This document shows positions 10,581-21,260 of a stretch of 64,000 nt of DNA, in pieces; position 1 is the first letter of the stretch; the number at the start of each line of letters is the position of its first letter. The notes under the pieces were generated by a model. That model was not told where the DNA came from and did not search any database. It saw only the letters and a program-made list of their open reading frames with translations. The stretch is from Rhizophagus irregularis (Eukaryota; Glomeromycota; Glomeromycetes; Glomerales; Glomeraceae). Position numbers and translations under genes: made by a program. The DNA lies in assembly GCF_026210795.1 (NCBI RefSeq), contig NC_089449.1, positions 2,604,001 to 2,668,000 on the forward strand, written 5' to 3'.

Positions 10581-13475
10581 ATGGTAAAACGAAAGCGTAA
10601 TAAAACCAAAAATACTAGTATTTCAAAGCGTTCTCGTCATGATGAATTATTGGGGGAAGAATTTGTTGAAGAAGAATTAGTGGAGCAGGAAATGGAAGAA
10701 GAGGAAAGAATAGAAGACAAAGATAGAGACGAAGATGAAAACGAAGACCAAGATGAAGACAAAGACAAAGATGAAGACGAAGGTGAAGACAAAGATGAAG
10801 TTGATGATGAGTACGAAGAAGAGGAGGCAGAAGAAGAAAATGGTAGTTTTGAAGAAATTCACGATAAATCAGGAGACAAAACAGATGAAGATAACGAATA
10901 TGATAATGAGAATGATAAGGATAAAAAGAGTAATAAAGAAAGAAGCTTTGTATGGTTTTATTTTGAAAAATTTATAGATGTTCATAGGGTAAAATGGGCA
11001 AAGTGTAACTATTGCAAGTAAGATTTGAATTATATTTTATATTGAATTTTCAATGAATAAAATTAATTTACTTATATAAATAAATTAATAGTAAAGTAAA
11101 ATATAAAATGGATGGCAAAACCGGTGGATCAACGGGAAATTTAAGTAAACATCTTAAAAATCATCTAGACAAAATTGATCCATCCATTCAAAAGCAAGCG
11201 GAGTTTATGAAAAAATTTTTAACTAAAGATGATAACGAAAAGATTGTAAATATAAATTATATTTTAATCATAAAAAACTAATTCTTATCTGATCTCTAAT
11301 CTTTCTTTGTTCTTTTATAGCCATTTAGTAATGAAAATTTCCGAGAGAAGTTAGCAATTTGGGTCACTGTGGATGATCAACCGTTCACTGTATCTGAATG
11401 TCCTGAATTTAAAGAATTAATAAAATTATGTAACGAAAAAGCTGTACTTCCGTCAGCAGATACTGTTCGAAATGATGTTTTAAAATTATATAAAAATTAT
11501 CAAACAGACGTAAAATATAAATTACAAGTGAGTTTATCTTATATTTTTATATATAAAATATATAATTTATTAACATTTATGTTTATTCTTTTTAAAAGAA
11601 TATTCCAGGTAAACTAAGTTTCACCTTGGACTGTTGGACCTCGACAAATACAATAGCTTTTTTAGGTATAACGTGCCATTTCATTGATAGTGATTGGAGT
11701 CTTAGGGAAATGCTCATTGATTTTGTACATTTATCTGGTTCTCACTCGGGTGAAAACTTAGCAAACCAATTTTTGAAACGTGTTGATAATGATTTTCAAA
11801 TTTTACCGAAGGTAATAATTAAGTAAATTTCTTATTTATCTAAACAAAATTTTGTACATGAATATAATCTAACTATAATTATATTGCAGATTTTGGCAGT
11901 TACTGCCGATAATGCTTCAAATAACACCACATTTCTTAAAGCGCTTGAAGACACGTGTAATAAAAAGGAAATCAATTTCGATCATAAGAAAAATAGTATA
12001 CGTTGCCTTGTGCACATTATTAATTTAACAGTACAAGAAATATTAAGATATATAAAGGCTGATGATGCGCAAGAAGAAGATGAAATTTTGGAATTAATTC
12101 TTCAAGAAGAACGAGAAAATCACTTTAATGTAGAAATAATTCCCAGATTAAGAAGACTAATTGTAAAACTCAGGTCTTCCCCACAGTGGAAGGAAAAATT
12201 TGCCCGTCGTTGTGAATTTTACTCAAAGAGTACTACTAATCTTATATTAGATGTTAGAACTCGATGGAATTCAACTTTTTTTATGCTAGATCGTGCATTG
12301 AATCTTCGAGATGTAAGTAATTGTAATTTTAACATATATATAAGCTGAAATAAGAAAATATTTAATTTATTTTATAAATTTTTCATTAGCCTATTGATGA
12401 TATTTCTTTACTTGAAAGTGAATTAAATAAATTTTTAATTTCAAATGAAGAATGGAATATTGTTAAAGAATTACATCGTGTACTTGAAGTAAGCTTTTTT
12501 TTTAAAAAAAATTTAATTTATGTAATTTATATTAATAAAAATAATAATATAATAATATATTTGCTATAGAAATTTTATAAAGCTACTGAATATATGTCTA
12601 CTTCAAAATATGTAACTTTATCATCTTCAGTTCCCATATATAATAAACTTCTTGATCATATTGAAGGTTTACTTGATAATGATGATGCAAAATATTGTAA
12701 AATCTCTGTTATACGAGAAGCCATTAGAAAATGACATGAAAAATTAAGAACATATTACACAAAAACTGATGATTCAGATGCTTATACTATTGCAACAAGT
12801 AATTTCTATTATTTATTATTATAATTTTTTTTTTATAATTTTTTCTTATTTTAATTTATTATTTAGTACTTGACCCAAGACTCAAATTGAATTTTTATAT
12901 AAAAGAAAAATGGGAACCAGAATTCGTTGATCAAGCAAAAAACATTTTTACAAATACGTATAACAATAATTATTTTAAAACGAATAATGATGTCATAAAT
13001 GATGATCATGATCACGATAAAGATGATTTTTTTTATGAAATTTTTGGTGTTGATAATAATACTTCTGATAATCTTGAAATTGAAGAATATCTTAAAAAAC
13101 CGGTTGAGCATATGAAAACTGACCCCTTAGTATGGTGGAAGGTAAATACCAAATTTCATTCTTGCGTATATATAAATTTAATTATTTAACTGATTTATTT
13201 ATCATAAATATAGATGAACGAAAAAATTTACCCATGCCTTTCAAATATGGCTAGGGATTATCTTGCCATACCAGGTAAATATAATATAATTATATACTGT
13301 AATTATTATATTATAATTTCTTAAATTTCTTATTTTTTTTCTTATAGGAACAAGTGTTCCTATTGAAAGGGTATTTTCTGGAGGTGGTGACCTAATTTCA
13401 AAGAGACGATCAAGTCTGAACTGTGAAAGCATTCAAGCTTGCATGTGTTTAAAGAATTGGATTCAACATAATTAA
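10581..13475 (+). pseudogene. BED/hAT transposase (inner element), ten exons, one in-frame TGA
   Basis: Exons: 10581-11017, 11092-11245, 11321-11527, 11599-11811, 11890-12312, 12390-12488, 12570-12798, 12867-13141, 13214-13274 and 13348-13475, all GT..AG and in one phase (742 codons). The N-terminus is basic, then strongly acidic (residues about 25-120). A BED zinc finger spans exons 1-2 (CNYC, then LSKHLKNH). The core motifs LDCWTS, VTADNASNN, RCLVHIINL, DVRTRWNSTF and LDPRLKL follow. The C-terminal dimerisation block reads YLAIPGTSVPIERVFSGGG and ends CLKNWIQHN. One TGA at 12732-12734 (AIRK-stop-HEKLR) interrupts exon 7. It is otherwise intact, so inactivation is recent or the stop is tolerated. 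Confidence 0.88.
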
Positions 13476-13664
13476 AAAAAAATTTAGGAGATGTTTTAAT
13501 TTTCACAATAGTTATTGATTTTTTTTTCCTATTAATTATTAAATTTTTATAAATAATGTAAATAATTTTAGTTAGTTTTATTTTTTACAATATGTGAATA
13601 TAATTATTATATAATATAATAAACGAAATTGTTTTAAATAAGTAAATAAACTATATAAATATTT

Positions 13665-13829
13665 CGGGTTACCTGAAGTTACCTGATTACCTGAATCCAC
13701 CTGAATACTTTCGGGTCAGTCAGGTCAGATCGGGTCAAGATAAATTACCCGACCTGACCCGACCTGAAAAAAAATATCAGGTCAGGTTAACTGGATAACC
13801 CGACCCAACCCGACCCGTTCGGAGCTCTA
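13665..13829. repeat. Right subterminal CGGGTCAGGT repeats of the inner hAT
   Basis: ACCTGA, CGGGTCAG and CCCGACCTGA motifs are repeated in both orientations up to the terminal inverted repeat. They mirror the left subterminal island. Confidence 0.75.
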
Positions 13830-14337
13830 AAATTAATTAATACTAAATTAATAATCTTTTTATATATTTATATTAATTATGTAGTTTACTCGAGTATTAG
13901 AAATGGCTAAATTATGAGCTGATATTAACTATAATCGACGTAATGATCAACAAGAATCTGCTAATAATACTATGACCAAAAATAAAAATAAAAATAAAAA
14001 TGATAATGAAAATGAAATCGGAGATGAAAATGAAAATGAAAGATATTTACAAAATGAAGAATTAAATGATAATGATCTTAATAATGATCAAGGTAGCATA
14101 GATTTAAAAGAAAATTTAAATTCTCAATTTAACGATCATTTAAACGAATGGTTAGAAGAACTACAGCAAGAGGAAGATGATGAATATGATGGTGAACATG
14201 ATGAATATAGTGAAAGTGAAAAAGATTTTAGTGATATAAATGTTGAAGATATTGAGCATCCAGCAGAAAATATTGATGCTAAATGGAAATTAGAATTTAT
14301 GTTTGAAGATAATTTGTGTAATCCTTTTAATGTATAA

Positions 14338-14520
14338 TTTTCTTTTATAATATATAATAAATAAATTTACATAACTTGTATAAATATTAATTAATAAGTT
14401 ACATATATAATATATTGCATATATATGAAAATGTACTGTACTAAAAAGTTTCAGTACAGTACAGTACTGTACGTACTGTACGAAATGTACTGGTACAGTA
14501 CAGTACGAATCCCAACCCTG
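14338..14520. repeat. Right subterminal GTACAGTA repeats of the outer hAT
   Basis: After the transposase stop there is about 90 bp of A+T-rich DNA, then a dense palindromic cluster of CAGTACAGTACTGTACG motifs up to the CAACCCTG end. Confidence 0.75.
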
Positions 14521-14528
14521 AATATAGT

Positions 14529-14863
14529 GATTTGTTAAATTAATGATTTATTTTTAGTAATATGCAAAAATTTAATTTAAGGAGTAAAATAAGGGATTAA
14601 TCTGGTAGAATATAAATGTTATGACTTACCAAAATTAGTAATATATCAGTAGAAATACACAATTAATTAAATATTATAATTATTAAGATGTGTTTAATTT
14701 TAACCCTTTAAATATTGTGGCACAAAATTCTATAATCAGAAATTTGTATAAACACAAATTTTAAGGGGGAGGAAAGTTTGTAGTGCTATAAATATAAAAC
14801 CAATTTTAACTTCGAATAAAATAATATTCCAGAATTAAAGAGATCATCTATATATTGTGTAAT
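14529..14863. other. Spacer between the hAT and P-like insertions
   Basis: A+T-rich. The phrase TAAxxTAATCTGGTA occurs here (about 14590) and left of the hAT (about 5025), suggesting the pre-insertion DNA already held a short duplicated repeat. No gene is seen. Confidence 0.4.
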
Positions 14864-15182
14864 ATTAATGGAGGACCCCGAGCAATATATATATAGGTAA
14901 CAATATTGTTTGCTTAGCCACATGCTGTTTTGGCCACAGTTAGAGGTTATAACTGCGTAAAATCAACGATATTTGTGGCTAACATCATATTTTTTATTTG
15001 CTTAATTTTGACGGGATTTTCGATAAGTCATATGTTACGATTGCTTATTTTTTGGATAAATTTGGCAATATTTAAATTATGAAAAATGAGATCATCGTAC
15101 TAATTAAAAATTGTAATATTTGTTACACAACTATACAAAATAATATATTGTAACATTTGATCAATGATAATCTTTCAACATC

Positions 15183-18100
15183 ATGTCGTCTTGGAAATAT
15201 AGTAAAGAACGACTTTTAAAACATGAATATTGTGCACATATTATTAATGCTAAAAAGGTTATATGTATTTGTGGCAAAACAATCAAACTTAATAGGCGGT
15301 ATGAAGAAGATTACTTAAATCGTCATGCAAAAAGCTCTGGCTGTAAAGCAAAAGAAGGTCAAAGGACAATTTACAACTTTTTTAAACCTGTTCAAGTTGA
15401 AAATATGGAAAGTTCGGAAGATGAATTTGATTCTGATATATATGATAACATGGATGATGATGATTTGTTACAAATAGATGAAAGTAGCGATAGTGATGAC
15501 AATATTTCGATTTCATCTCTTATTACTGATAACGATGAAACAAATACAGATCAATATTCAAAAAAACACCAAATGTGTAAAGGACTTCGATCAGAACAAA
15601 TATCCTCATATATTAAACGTACTCCAGCACAATTTGGCGGCTCAAGACGCATTGAAAATATAGCATGTGAATTGTTTCCTAGATTTTTAGGTAAAAGTTT
15701 CTCTCGCAAGAAGTTGAATTTTGAAGAAAAAAGAAAATTAAATCGAACTTTGTATGCTGAATCAGTATGGCAAATAGATAGATCATGTGAGTTAATTGTA
15801 ATATAAATTTGTATACATTATTTTCATTTATTAATAAATTATTGTTTATTATAAATTTTAGGCAATTCCGTTCGTTCAAAAACATGTAGTGGCTACGCTG
15901 AACATGGAAATATTTGTAATGAGTGCTGCTATCACTGGTAAAAAAATGGTCTATCCTACACATATCCTACACATATCTTACATATATCGGGTACTCAAAA
16001 TGTAGAAAATCATACACAAATAATACACATATCATACACATATCGGGTACTTATATATATAGTATACCTATCAGGTACCAGATATATGTATGATATATAT
16101 ATTAGTACCCGATATGTGTATGATATGTGTATTATTTGTGTATGATTTTCTACATTTTAAGTACCCAATATGTGTAAGATATGTGTAGGATAAATCATTT
16201 TTTTACCAGTGTATATAAGATCTGACAAGAGACTGTGTACAAATATTACTAAAAGAGTCCCATCACCTGAGAATGTTAAGTTTACCCCAAAATATTACTG
16301 GGAGGATAATGCATTAAAAGAACATCTTAAGAATAATCATCTTCGGGACATATGGAATTTACTTAATGATGATAGTGATTGTAATAATGGTAGCAAAATA
16401 TGGATTACTTTAGCTGACAAAGCACTTCAGGGTGCATTTGATTATAAGCCAATTTTTGTTGGGTTATGTGAAGTTATGAATGATGCAGCAGAGCGAAAAA
16501 TCAAAAATAAGGGCAAACAAAATATTAAATATTCTGAAGAATTTACTAACTTCTTAGTGATCTTAGGAGGTTTTAGTACTAGGGCTTTAGATTTATTTCG
16601 CCAAAATCTAGAAGGACGATGTATCCAATCTATTAGGTATGGAATAATAGTTAATAGTTATTTATTGATTTTTATTAAATTTTGCATTTTAATTAATTTA
16701 GATATTTGTGGCGTAATGATGAAGATTGTCTCACCAATCCAGATCTTTGCTATGAAAATGTTGCGAAATTTAAACGCTTAATTGATACTATTAAGTACAA
16801 TGGTCCAATAGCTGCTATGACAGATAATACAAAATTAAAATCATGTTTAAGATATTCACCACAACTTGGATGCATTGTTGGTTCAATTTTACCTAATGAT
16901 CAAACAAAAGTAATTATCTATGGCGATATTCCAAAAATTATCAATAATATTAAAATCAAATGGCAATTGCTAAAGATGTTCGTGCATACATTCTCCAAGT
17001 AAGTTTATATTTATTTTGTAAATTATTGCCTTTATTATAAATCATTTATTAAACTAATATATTTAAAATTAAATTCTAAGGTACCGCTACCCAAGTTTCC
17101 TCCAGTTGTGATTGCTTTAATTCCTAACAAATCAAAAGATACTGCTGATGACATTTCAATATTACATAAAAAATTAATTCAAGAAATTGCACCGCGTTTA
17201 CAACTTCATATTTTGTCAATTGGATCAGATGGAGCAATTGTTGAATTTCAAGCACAGGAAAAAATACTTACAATTCAAACACCAGAACAACTTTCTATTC
17301 GTGATAATAGCTTAAATATTCATTTTAGTTGTCCAATTTTTAATAATGTTGGTCCTATTATTCATGTACAGGATCCAAAACATGCAAAAAAAACTGCTCG
17401 CAATGCTTTAATGTCTGGAGCCCGTTTATTGACATTTGGAAATTCATCAGCTCGGTATTCTCATTTTCTCAATCTTATTGGACGTCATGATTCAATTATG
17501 TATAAAAATGATGTTATAAAATTAGATTGTCAAGATGATGCTGCAGCGTATAGAACATTTTGCTCTTCAAATTTAAAACAATGCTTGACCATGGATTATA
17601 AAATACAACCTGAAATGGATGGTTTTTTTATATACCTATTTGTGATAGGTAAGCAGTAAATTTCCTTTATTTATTAATTTAAATACAATTTTAATTTATT
17701 AATCAAATACTATACTACTAATTTAGGTGAAATTGTAGATAGTTATCTTAATCGTAATATTACTCCTATTGAAAGAATAAGAATGGCAATGACTGGTTTT
17801 TTCTTCTTACACCTTTGGCAATTCCATATTAAGACGCTTGCACAAAGATATCCTGATTTTATTACGATAAACCAGAATTTTTTGGCTGACCAAACATTTT
17901 CAATACTTACTTCTCTTTGTCAATCAATGGTTTTATTAGTCAAGGCCCATCGTGAATATTATTCTCAAATACCTTTAATTCCTTGGATGCATGGTACTGA
18001 ACCTTGTGAGCATTTTTTTGGTGTAGCAAGACAAATAAATCCTGATTTTAGCTTTGCAGAAATCATCCAAATGCTACCAAAAATATCACAATATACAAAA

Positions 18101-19587
18101 GCACTTAGAAATAAGAAACTAAATTTTGAAAAAGGAAAATCTGTTCGTGAAGGTATTTTTGACTTAAAAAATATTTTACTAAATAATTGTATATAAAAAT
18201 TTCCAACTAAATTAGGTATTAAATTTTTTACTTGTAGGCTATAATTTTGATTATAATTCTGGCTCTTTAGATGAACTATCAATGCAAAAACTTTGACTTT
18301 GGCCATCAGATAAACAAATATCACAAACTTTTCATCATTCACAACATTTAGCAAGAGAACTTGCTGAATTTCTTGGAATGATTCAGCCATCTACCTTATT
18401 AATCAATAACAATACTCCTACAATTTTTATTGATATTAATGATGAAGAAAATTTACATGACAATGATGAAAGTGAACTATCTGACGATTGTGAAATTGAT
18501 TTATCTACAGCAATTAACAAAGCCTCTTCCGAAATACAAAAAATTAATGAACAATTAGAAGAAAACCTTGAAAATGAAGAGATATTTAATGACTGTTATT
18601 CTCAAATTCAATTACTTGATAAAATGACTGTTATGTCAATTTTAAATGGTGGTAATAGTGGTAAGTTTATTTCTAAAATTTAATTTTTATTATAGCAGTC
18701 CTGTATTTAATGTTTTATTATACTGATTATTCTTTAATTAATAGTTAACAATGAATTCAAATATTTTATCAATGACGATTTGAATTTTGAATCACTAATT
18801 AATCAAAGAAAATTACATGAAGCATATTGCTCAAAACCTCTTGAAAGAAGATTTAAGCCTGTAGGATCAAATTTAAATTTATCTAACAATATTTCTATTC
18901 AACCAAATAAAGCAAGTCACTTCGTGGCTTATTTTACAAAAAATGAAAATCCAGAACAGAGATTTGTCACACAAAGAGAAAAAAGATGGAAAGATAATAG
19001 AAAAAATCTGGCTCTTACACTTGCGCAATTACATATAGAAGAATTAGAAAAATCAAGAAAGAAAAAAATGATCAATAAAAGAAAAGCTCATATTAGTACA
19101 ATCCAAAGTGAGTGTTAAATGCATAAAATAAAATTAAAATTGTTGTTACTAATTATAATAATTATTTGTAAACTTATAAGTTCCAAATATTGAGGATGCA
19201 AACATAACTCGTAAATTTCCGTTGGTAAAGGGACATTATGTGTTTGTAAGATATGGTGATAAAATGTGCATAGGGCGTGTTATATCAGTTTATTTTGAAG
19301 CATATGGAAAGCATTGTTATACAGATGAACCAGTTGAAACTATTAATGATATTTCCTATATTTCATTACATGTATATATTCCCATTCATTTTAATGTTTT
19401 TAGTGATTTAGTTAAAGAAGGGTGTAATATTTTAACGCATCATATACCATCAAACATAGTTTATCATATTTCAGAAACAAAAGTTTTAATTGATAGTAAT
19501 ATGCTAAAGTTAGTAGGGGACGAAAAGAAATATTATGATGAATATTTTGGTCGGGATGATATTATTGAAAAAATGAAGAAATATTAA
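15183..19587 (+). pseudogene. P-like transposase, nine exons, broken by a MITE, a frameshift and a TGA
   Basis: Exons: 15183-15786, 15862-16636 (containing a MITE), 16702-16998, 17081-17648, 17727-18152, 18238-18660, 18745-19107 and 19181-19587. Ignoring the lesions they encode about 1190 residues. The N-terminus has a C-x-C..H..C zinc-finger-like motif (VICICGKTI ... HAKSSGC), then an acidic linker and LNRTLYAESVWQIDRSC. RNase-H-like candidates are MTDNTKLKS, SIGSDGAIVEF, VQDPKHAKKTARNAL and WMHGTEPCEHFFGVAR. A lysine-rich helix follows, and the last exon is a separate globular domain (VKGHYVFVRYGDKM). Lesions: a MITE at 15933, a one-base deletion in an A-run at about 16958-16960, and a TGA at 18294-18296. 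The element is non-autonomous. The P-like assignment is inference from the D-H-K-RN motif. Confidence 0.8.
15930..16214. mobile_element. CACTG-ended MITE, 279 bp, inserted in a P-like transposase exon
   Basis: The terminal inverted repeats begin CACTGGTAAAAAAATG at 15933 and end CATTTTTTTACCAGTG-like at 16211. The whole element is nearly palindromic (ATATCGGGTACT arms around a centre near 16075). The 3-bp target-site duplication TAT (15930-15932 and 16212-16214) restores the transposase frame exactly when one copy is removed. CACTR ends with 3-bp duplications are typical of the CACTA/EnSpm superfamily. Confidence 0.88.
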
Positions 19588-19820
19588 ATTGTTATCACGA
19601 AAAAACAATAAAATGGCAATTGGAAATGATCATCATATGATTTTCGTACTAAAAAAATTTTTTATAAGTCATATGATTGGATTGCTTATTTTTAGGCAAT
19701 TCGTGAAGTCACATGTTTATTTTGCTTATTTGTATTAATAAAAACCTTGCGTAGAGCTATTATAAAAATTTTGACCTTTCTTGTTACCTATATATATATT
19801 GCTCGGGGTCCTATTAATGG

Positions 19821-20450
19821 TACCTTTTGGCCTTTCCGCCAAAAATATAAAAAAAGTTTTAGCCTTTCTATCAAGAACAAGAATAAAATTATATTATTCT
19901 GGTGGGGGATTTAAAAATTTATATATAAAAAAAATTATGTTCTAAAAAAAGATATTTTTTAATAAAGAAAAAAAAATATTTTAAGCCCTGAATGGATTTG
20001 TAAAAATCGATCAAATCTACTTTTTAAAAAACTTAAGAATGTTGGTTTATTTTTTCAGGGCGGGTTATAATTTTTAATTTTTTTAATTTTTTATTAGCAA
20101 TTAAATTTGTAACGAACAATACAAATATACAAAATTTTATAATAATAGCTGCAGGTACCTGATTCTAAACTAATGAATACTAACCAACTAGTTTCTATAT
20201 AAGTTTTAACCTGGATTTGAGATCTACTATAGTAATATACACTTAAAGACATTTTATCAACCTCGCTCTAAAAACCTGACTCCTAGGATAAAATTAATTT
20301 TTTATTTAATCTCCTTTTAACCACTGACCACCAGTCAACTACTATCCTTCCTAAAAATTAAAAATAGAAAACAGAGCATAGTTTAATAACTAAAACTATA
20401 AAACCCTGCATATTCGTTCTAAAATAGATATTCAATCGTATGGAAATGAC
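19821..20450. other. A+T-rich spacer
   Basis: No gene is seen. A run around 19975-20060 is A- and T-rich with no repeat unit I can define. Confidence 0.5.
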
Positions 20451-20454
20451 AATC

Positions 20455-21260
20455 ATTTTAATAAGATAGTTATAACAAGTCATTATTATTTATGTTGTTC
20501 AAAGGATCAACAGAGAAATTATTATATAAACCCCAACTTTTGACTTGGTATTAGTAATTCTTTTAGTTCTTTTAATCTCAATAATTCTTTTATAATATTT
20601 TTATGATTTTGTAAAGGAGTTGAACTAATTAATCCAACTGATGCTTAATTAAGATTTGCAGTAATTTGTTTGAATTAATTGATGATAATTTTCAATTTGT
20701 ATTGAACAATTGACTTTTGCCTTATATCAATTACCAATTCCTGATATTCTTGGGTGAATTTTGATTGAAAATGTTCTTTGTATTTAGTATAATTGTTCAA
20801 TAATTCTGCATTCTTCTCCAGATTCAATTGTAGTGTAATAATGAAATCCTTTTGTCTTTCTACTACATATCCATTAAGATCTATCTAATATAGCCTGTTT
20901 GAATTGGGTAATTTAGAATCTATTTTATATTGGTTGATGATATTTTGGATGTTATTTCATTAAAAACAATGTCTTGAGGTCTTTTGAGATATTTGTCTAT
21001 TGCATCATCCCAATAAGGATTTTCACAATCATCTAATAATATCATATAAACAGGTTTAATTGATTTTGATCTGAAAAAAAGTGGTGCTGAAGATAAATAT
21101 TCAACAGCTATTGAAGATCAACAGAGTCTATAACCAAGTAATAGTACTATAATTTGATTAATTTTCAATAAAGAAATTCTTCAAGCTATTATATGCTGAT
21201 GATAAGCATTATATTCTTCTAAGTTAAATGCTCCTATGGTACAGTTTTCATGTAGTCATT
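20455..21260 (-). pseudogene. Eroded minus-strand coding relic, possibly helicase-associated
   Basis: Reading the minus strand, about 20970-21110 encodes a protein-like stretch with SAPLFFRSKSIKPVYMILLDD then ENPYWDDAIDKYLKRPQDIVF. Lower-quality frames with several stops continue to about 20500. The stretch resembles, from memory, segments near PIF1/Helitron helicase-like genes, but I cannot confirm this. Multiple stops and frame changes make it a relic. Confidence 0.3.

Larger units (their letters stand above)
8255..13829 (+). mobile_element. Complete hAT transposon, 5.58 kb (inner), inserted in the outer hAT
   Basis: The termini are TAGAGCTCCGAATGGGT at 8255 and its near-exact reverse complement ending CGGAGCTCTA at 13829. 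Exact 8-bp target-site duplications AAATTAAT lie at 8247-8254 and 13830-13837. Subterminal regions are unusually G+C-rich with repeated CGGGTCAGGT / GACCCGACCT motifs (8280-8395 and 13665-13815). It encodes a ten-exon BED/hAT transposase and a long noncoding 5' region. It landed in an intron of the outer transposase gene, so the host exons are not cut. Confidence 0.93.
6221..14337 (+). pseudogene. hAT transposase (outer element), exons split by a nested hAT, one in-frame TGA
   Basis: Exons by consensus splice sites: 6221-7065, 7147-7447, 7528-8217 and 13885-14337. They give 763 codons in a single phase. The ATG at 6221 (MVQSLKNYIV) was chosen because a C-x2-C BED-like motif follows (CYCKACF ... 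HFKNC). Next come the hAT core pieces SFDGWTN, VTDSAPAYNAA, PCFAHQINLCVGD and DTRWNSYLNC, then the C-terminal dimerisation region (VNAASVERLWSSMGFFHTKNRNRL). The tail is acidic and ends WKLEFMFEDNLCNPF. The last intron, 8218-13884, contains the whole inner hAT. The last exon has an in-frame TGA at 13915-13917 (MAKL-stop-ADINY), after which about 140 sense codons remain, so the gene is probably dead or needs readthrough. Confidence 0.85.
5053..14520 (+). mobile_element. Complete hAT transposon, 9.47 kb (outer), hosting a nested hAT
   Basis: The ends are CAGGGTTG at 5053 and CAACCCTG at 14520. They are flanked by exact 8-bp target-site duplications AATATAGT (5045-5052 and 14521-14528), the hAT hallmark. 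Both subterminal regions (5070-5230 and 14430-14505) are packed with GTACAGT / TTCGTACA motifs, plausibly transposase binding sites. The element encodes one hAT transposase. Without the 5.58-kb nested element and one 8-bp duplication it would be about 3.9 kb. Boundaries are read directly from the sequence. Confidence 0.93.
14872..19812 (+). mobile_element. Complete P-element-like DNA transposon, 4.94 kb
   Basis: Perfect terminal inverted repeats of about 32 bp begin AGGACCCCGAGCAATA (left from 14872, right ending 19812). Exact 8-bp target-site duplications ATTAATGG lie at 14864-14871 and 19813-19820. One large multi-exon gene fills the element. An 8-bp duplication and a TIR near 31 bp fit the P superfamily; hAT and KDZ also make 8-bp duplications. 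The protein motifs (D-x2-H-x2-K-x2-RN, later EHFFG) favour P-like. Noncoding flanks are 14904-15182 and 19588-19780. Confidence 0.88.

Noticed and set aside
10677-10862. Minus-strand ORF rich in Phe/Val/Ile
   Set aside because: Antisense shadow of the acidic GAAGAC-rich exon of the inner transposase.
12732-18296. Genome-wide TGA recoding
   Set aside because: Other genes in the window are intact without internal TGA; disabled transposons are the simpler explanation.
17965-18390. 141-residue minus-strand ORF
   Set aside because: Antisense shadow of the P-like transposase exons, which have consistent splice phases and motifs.
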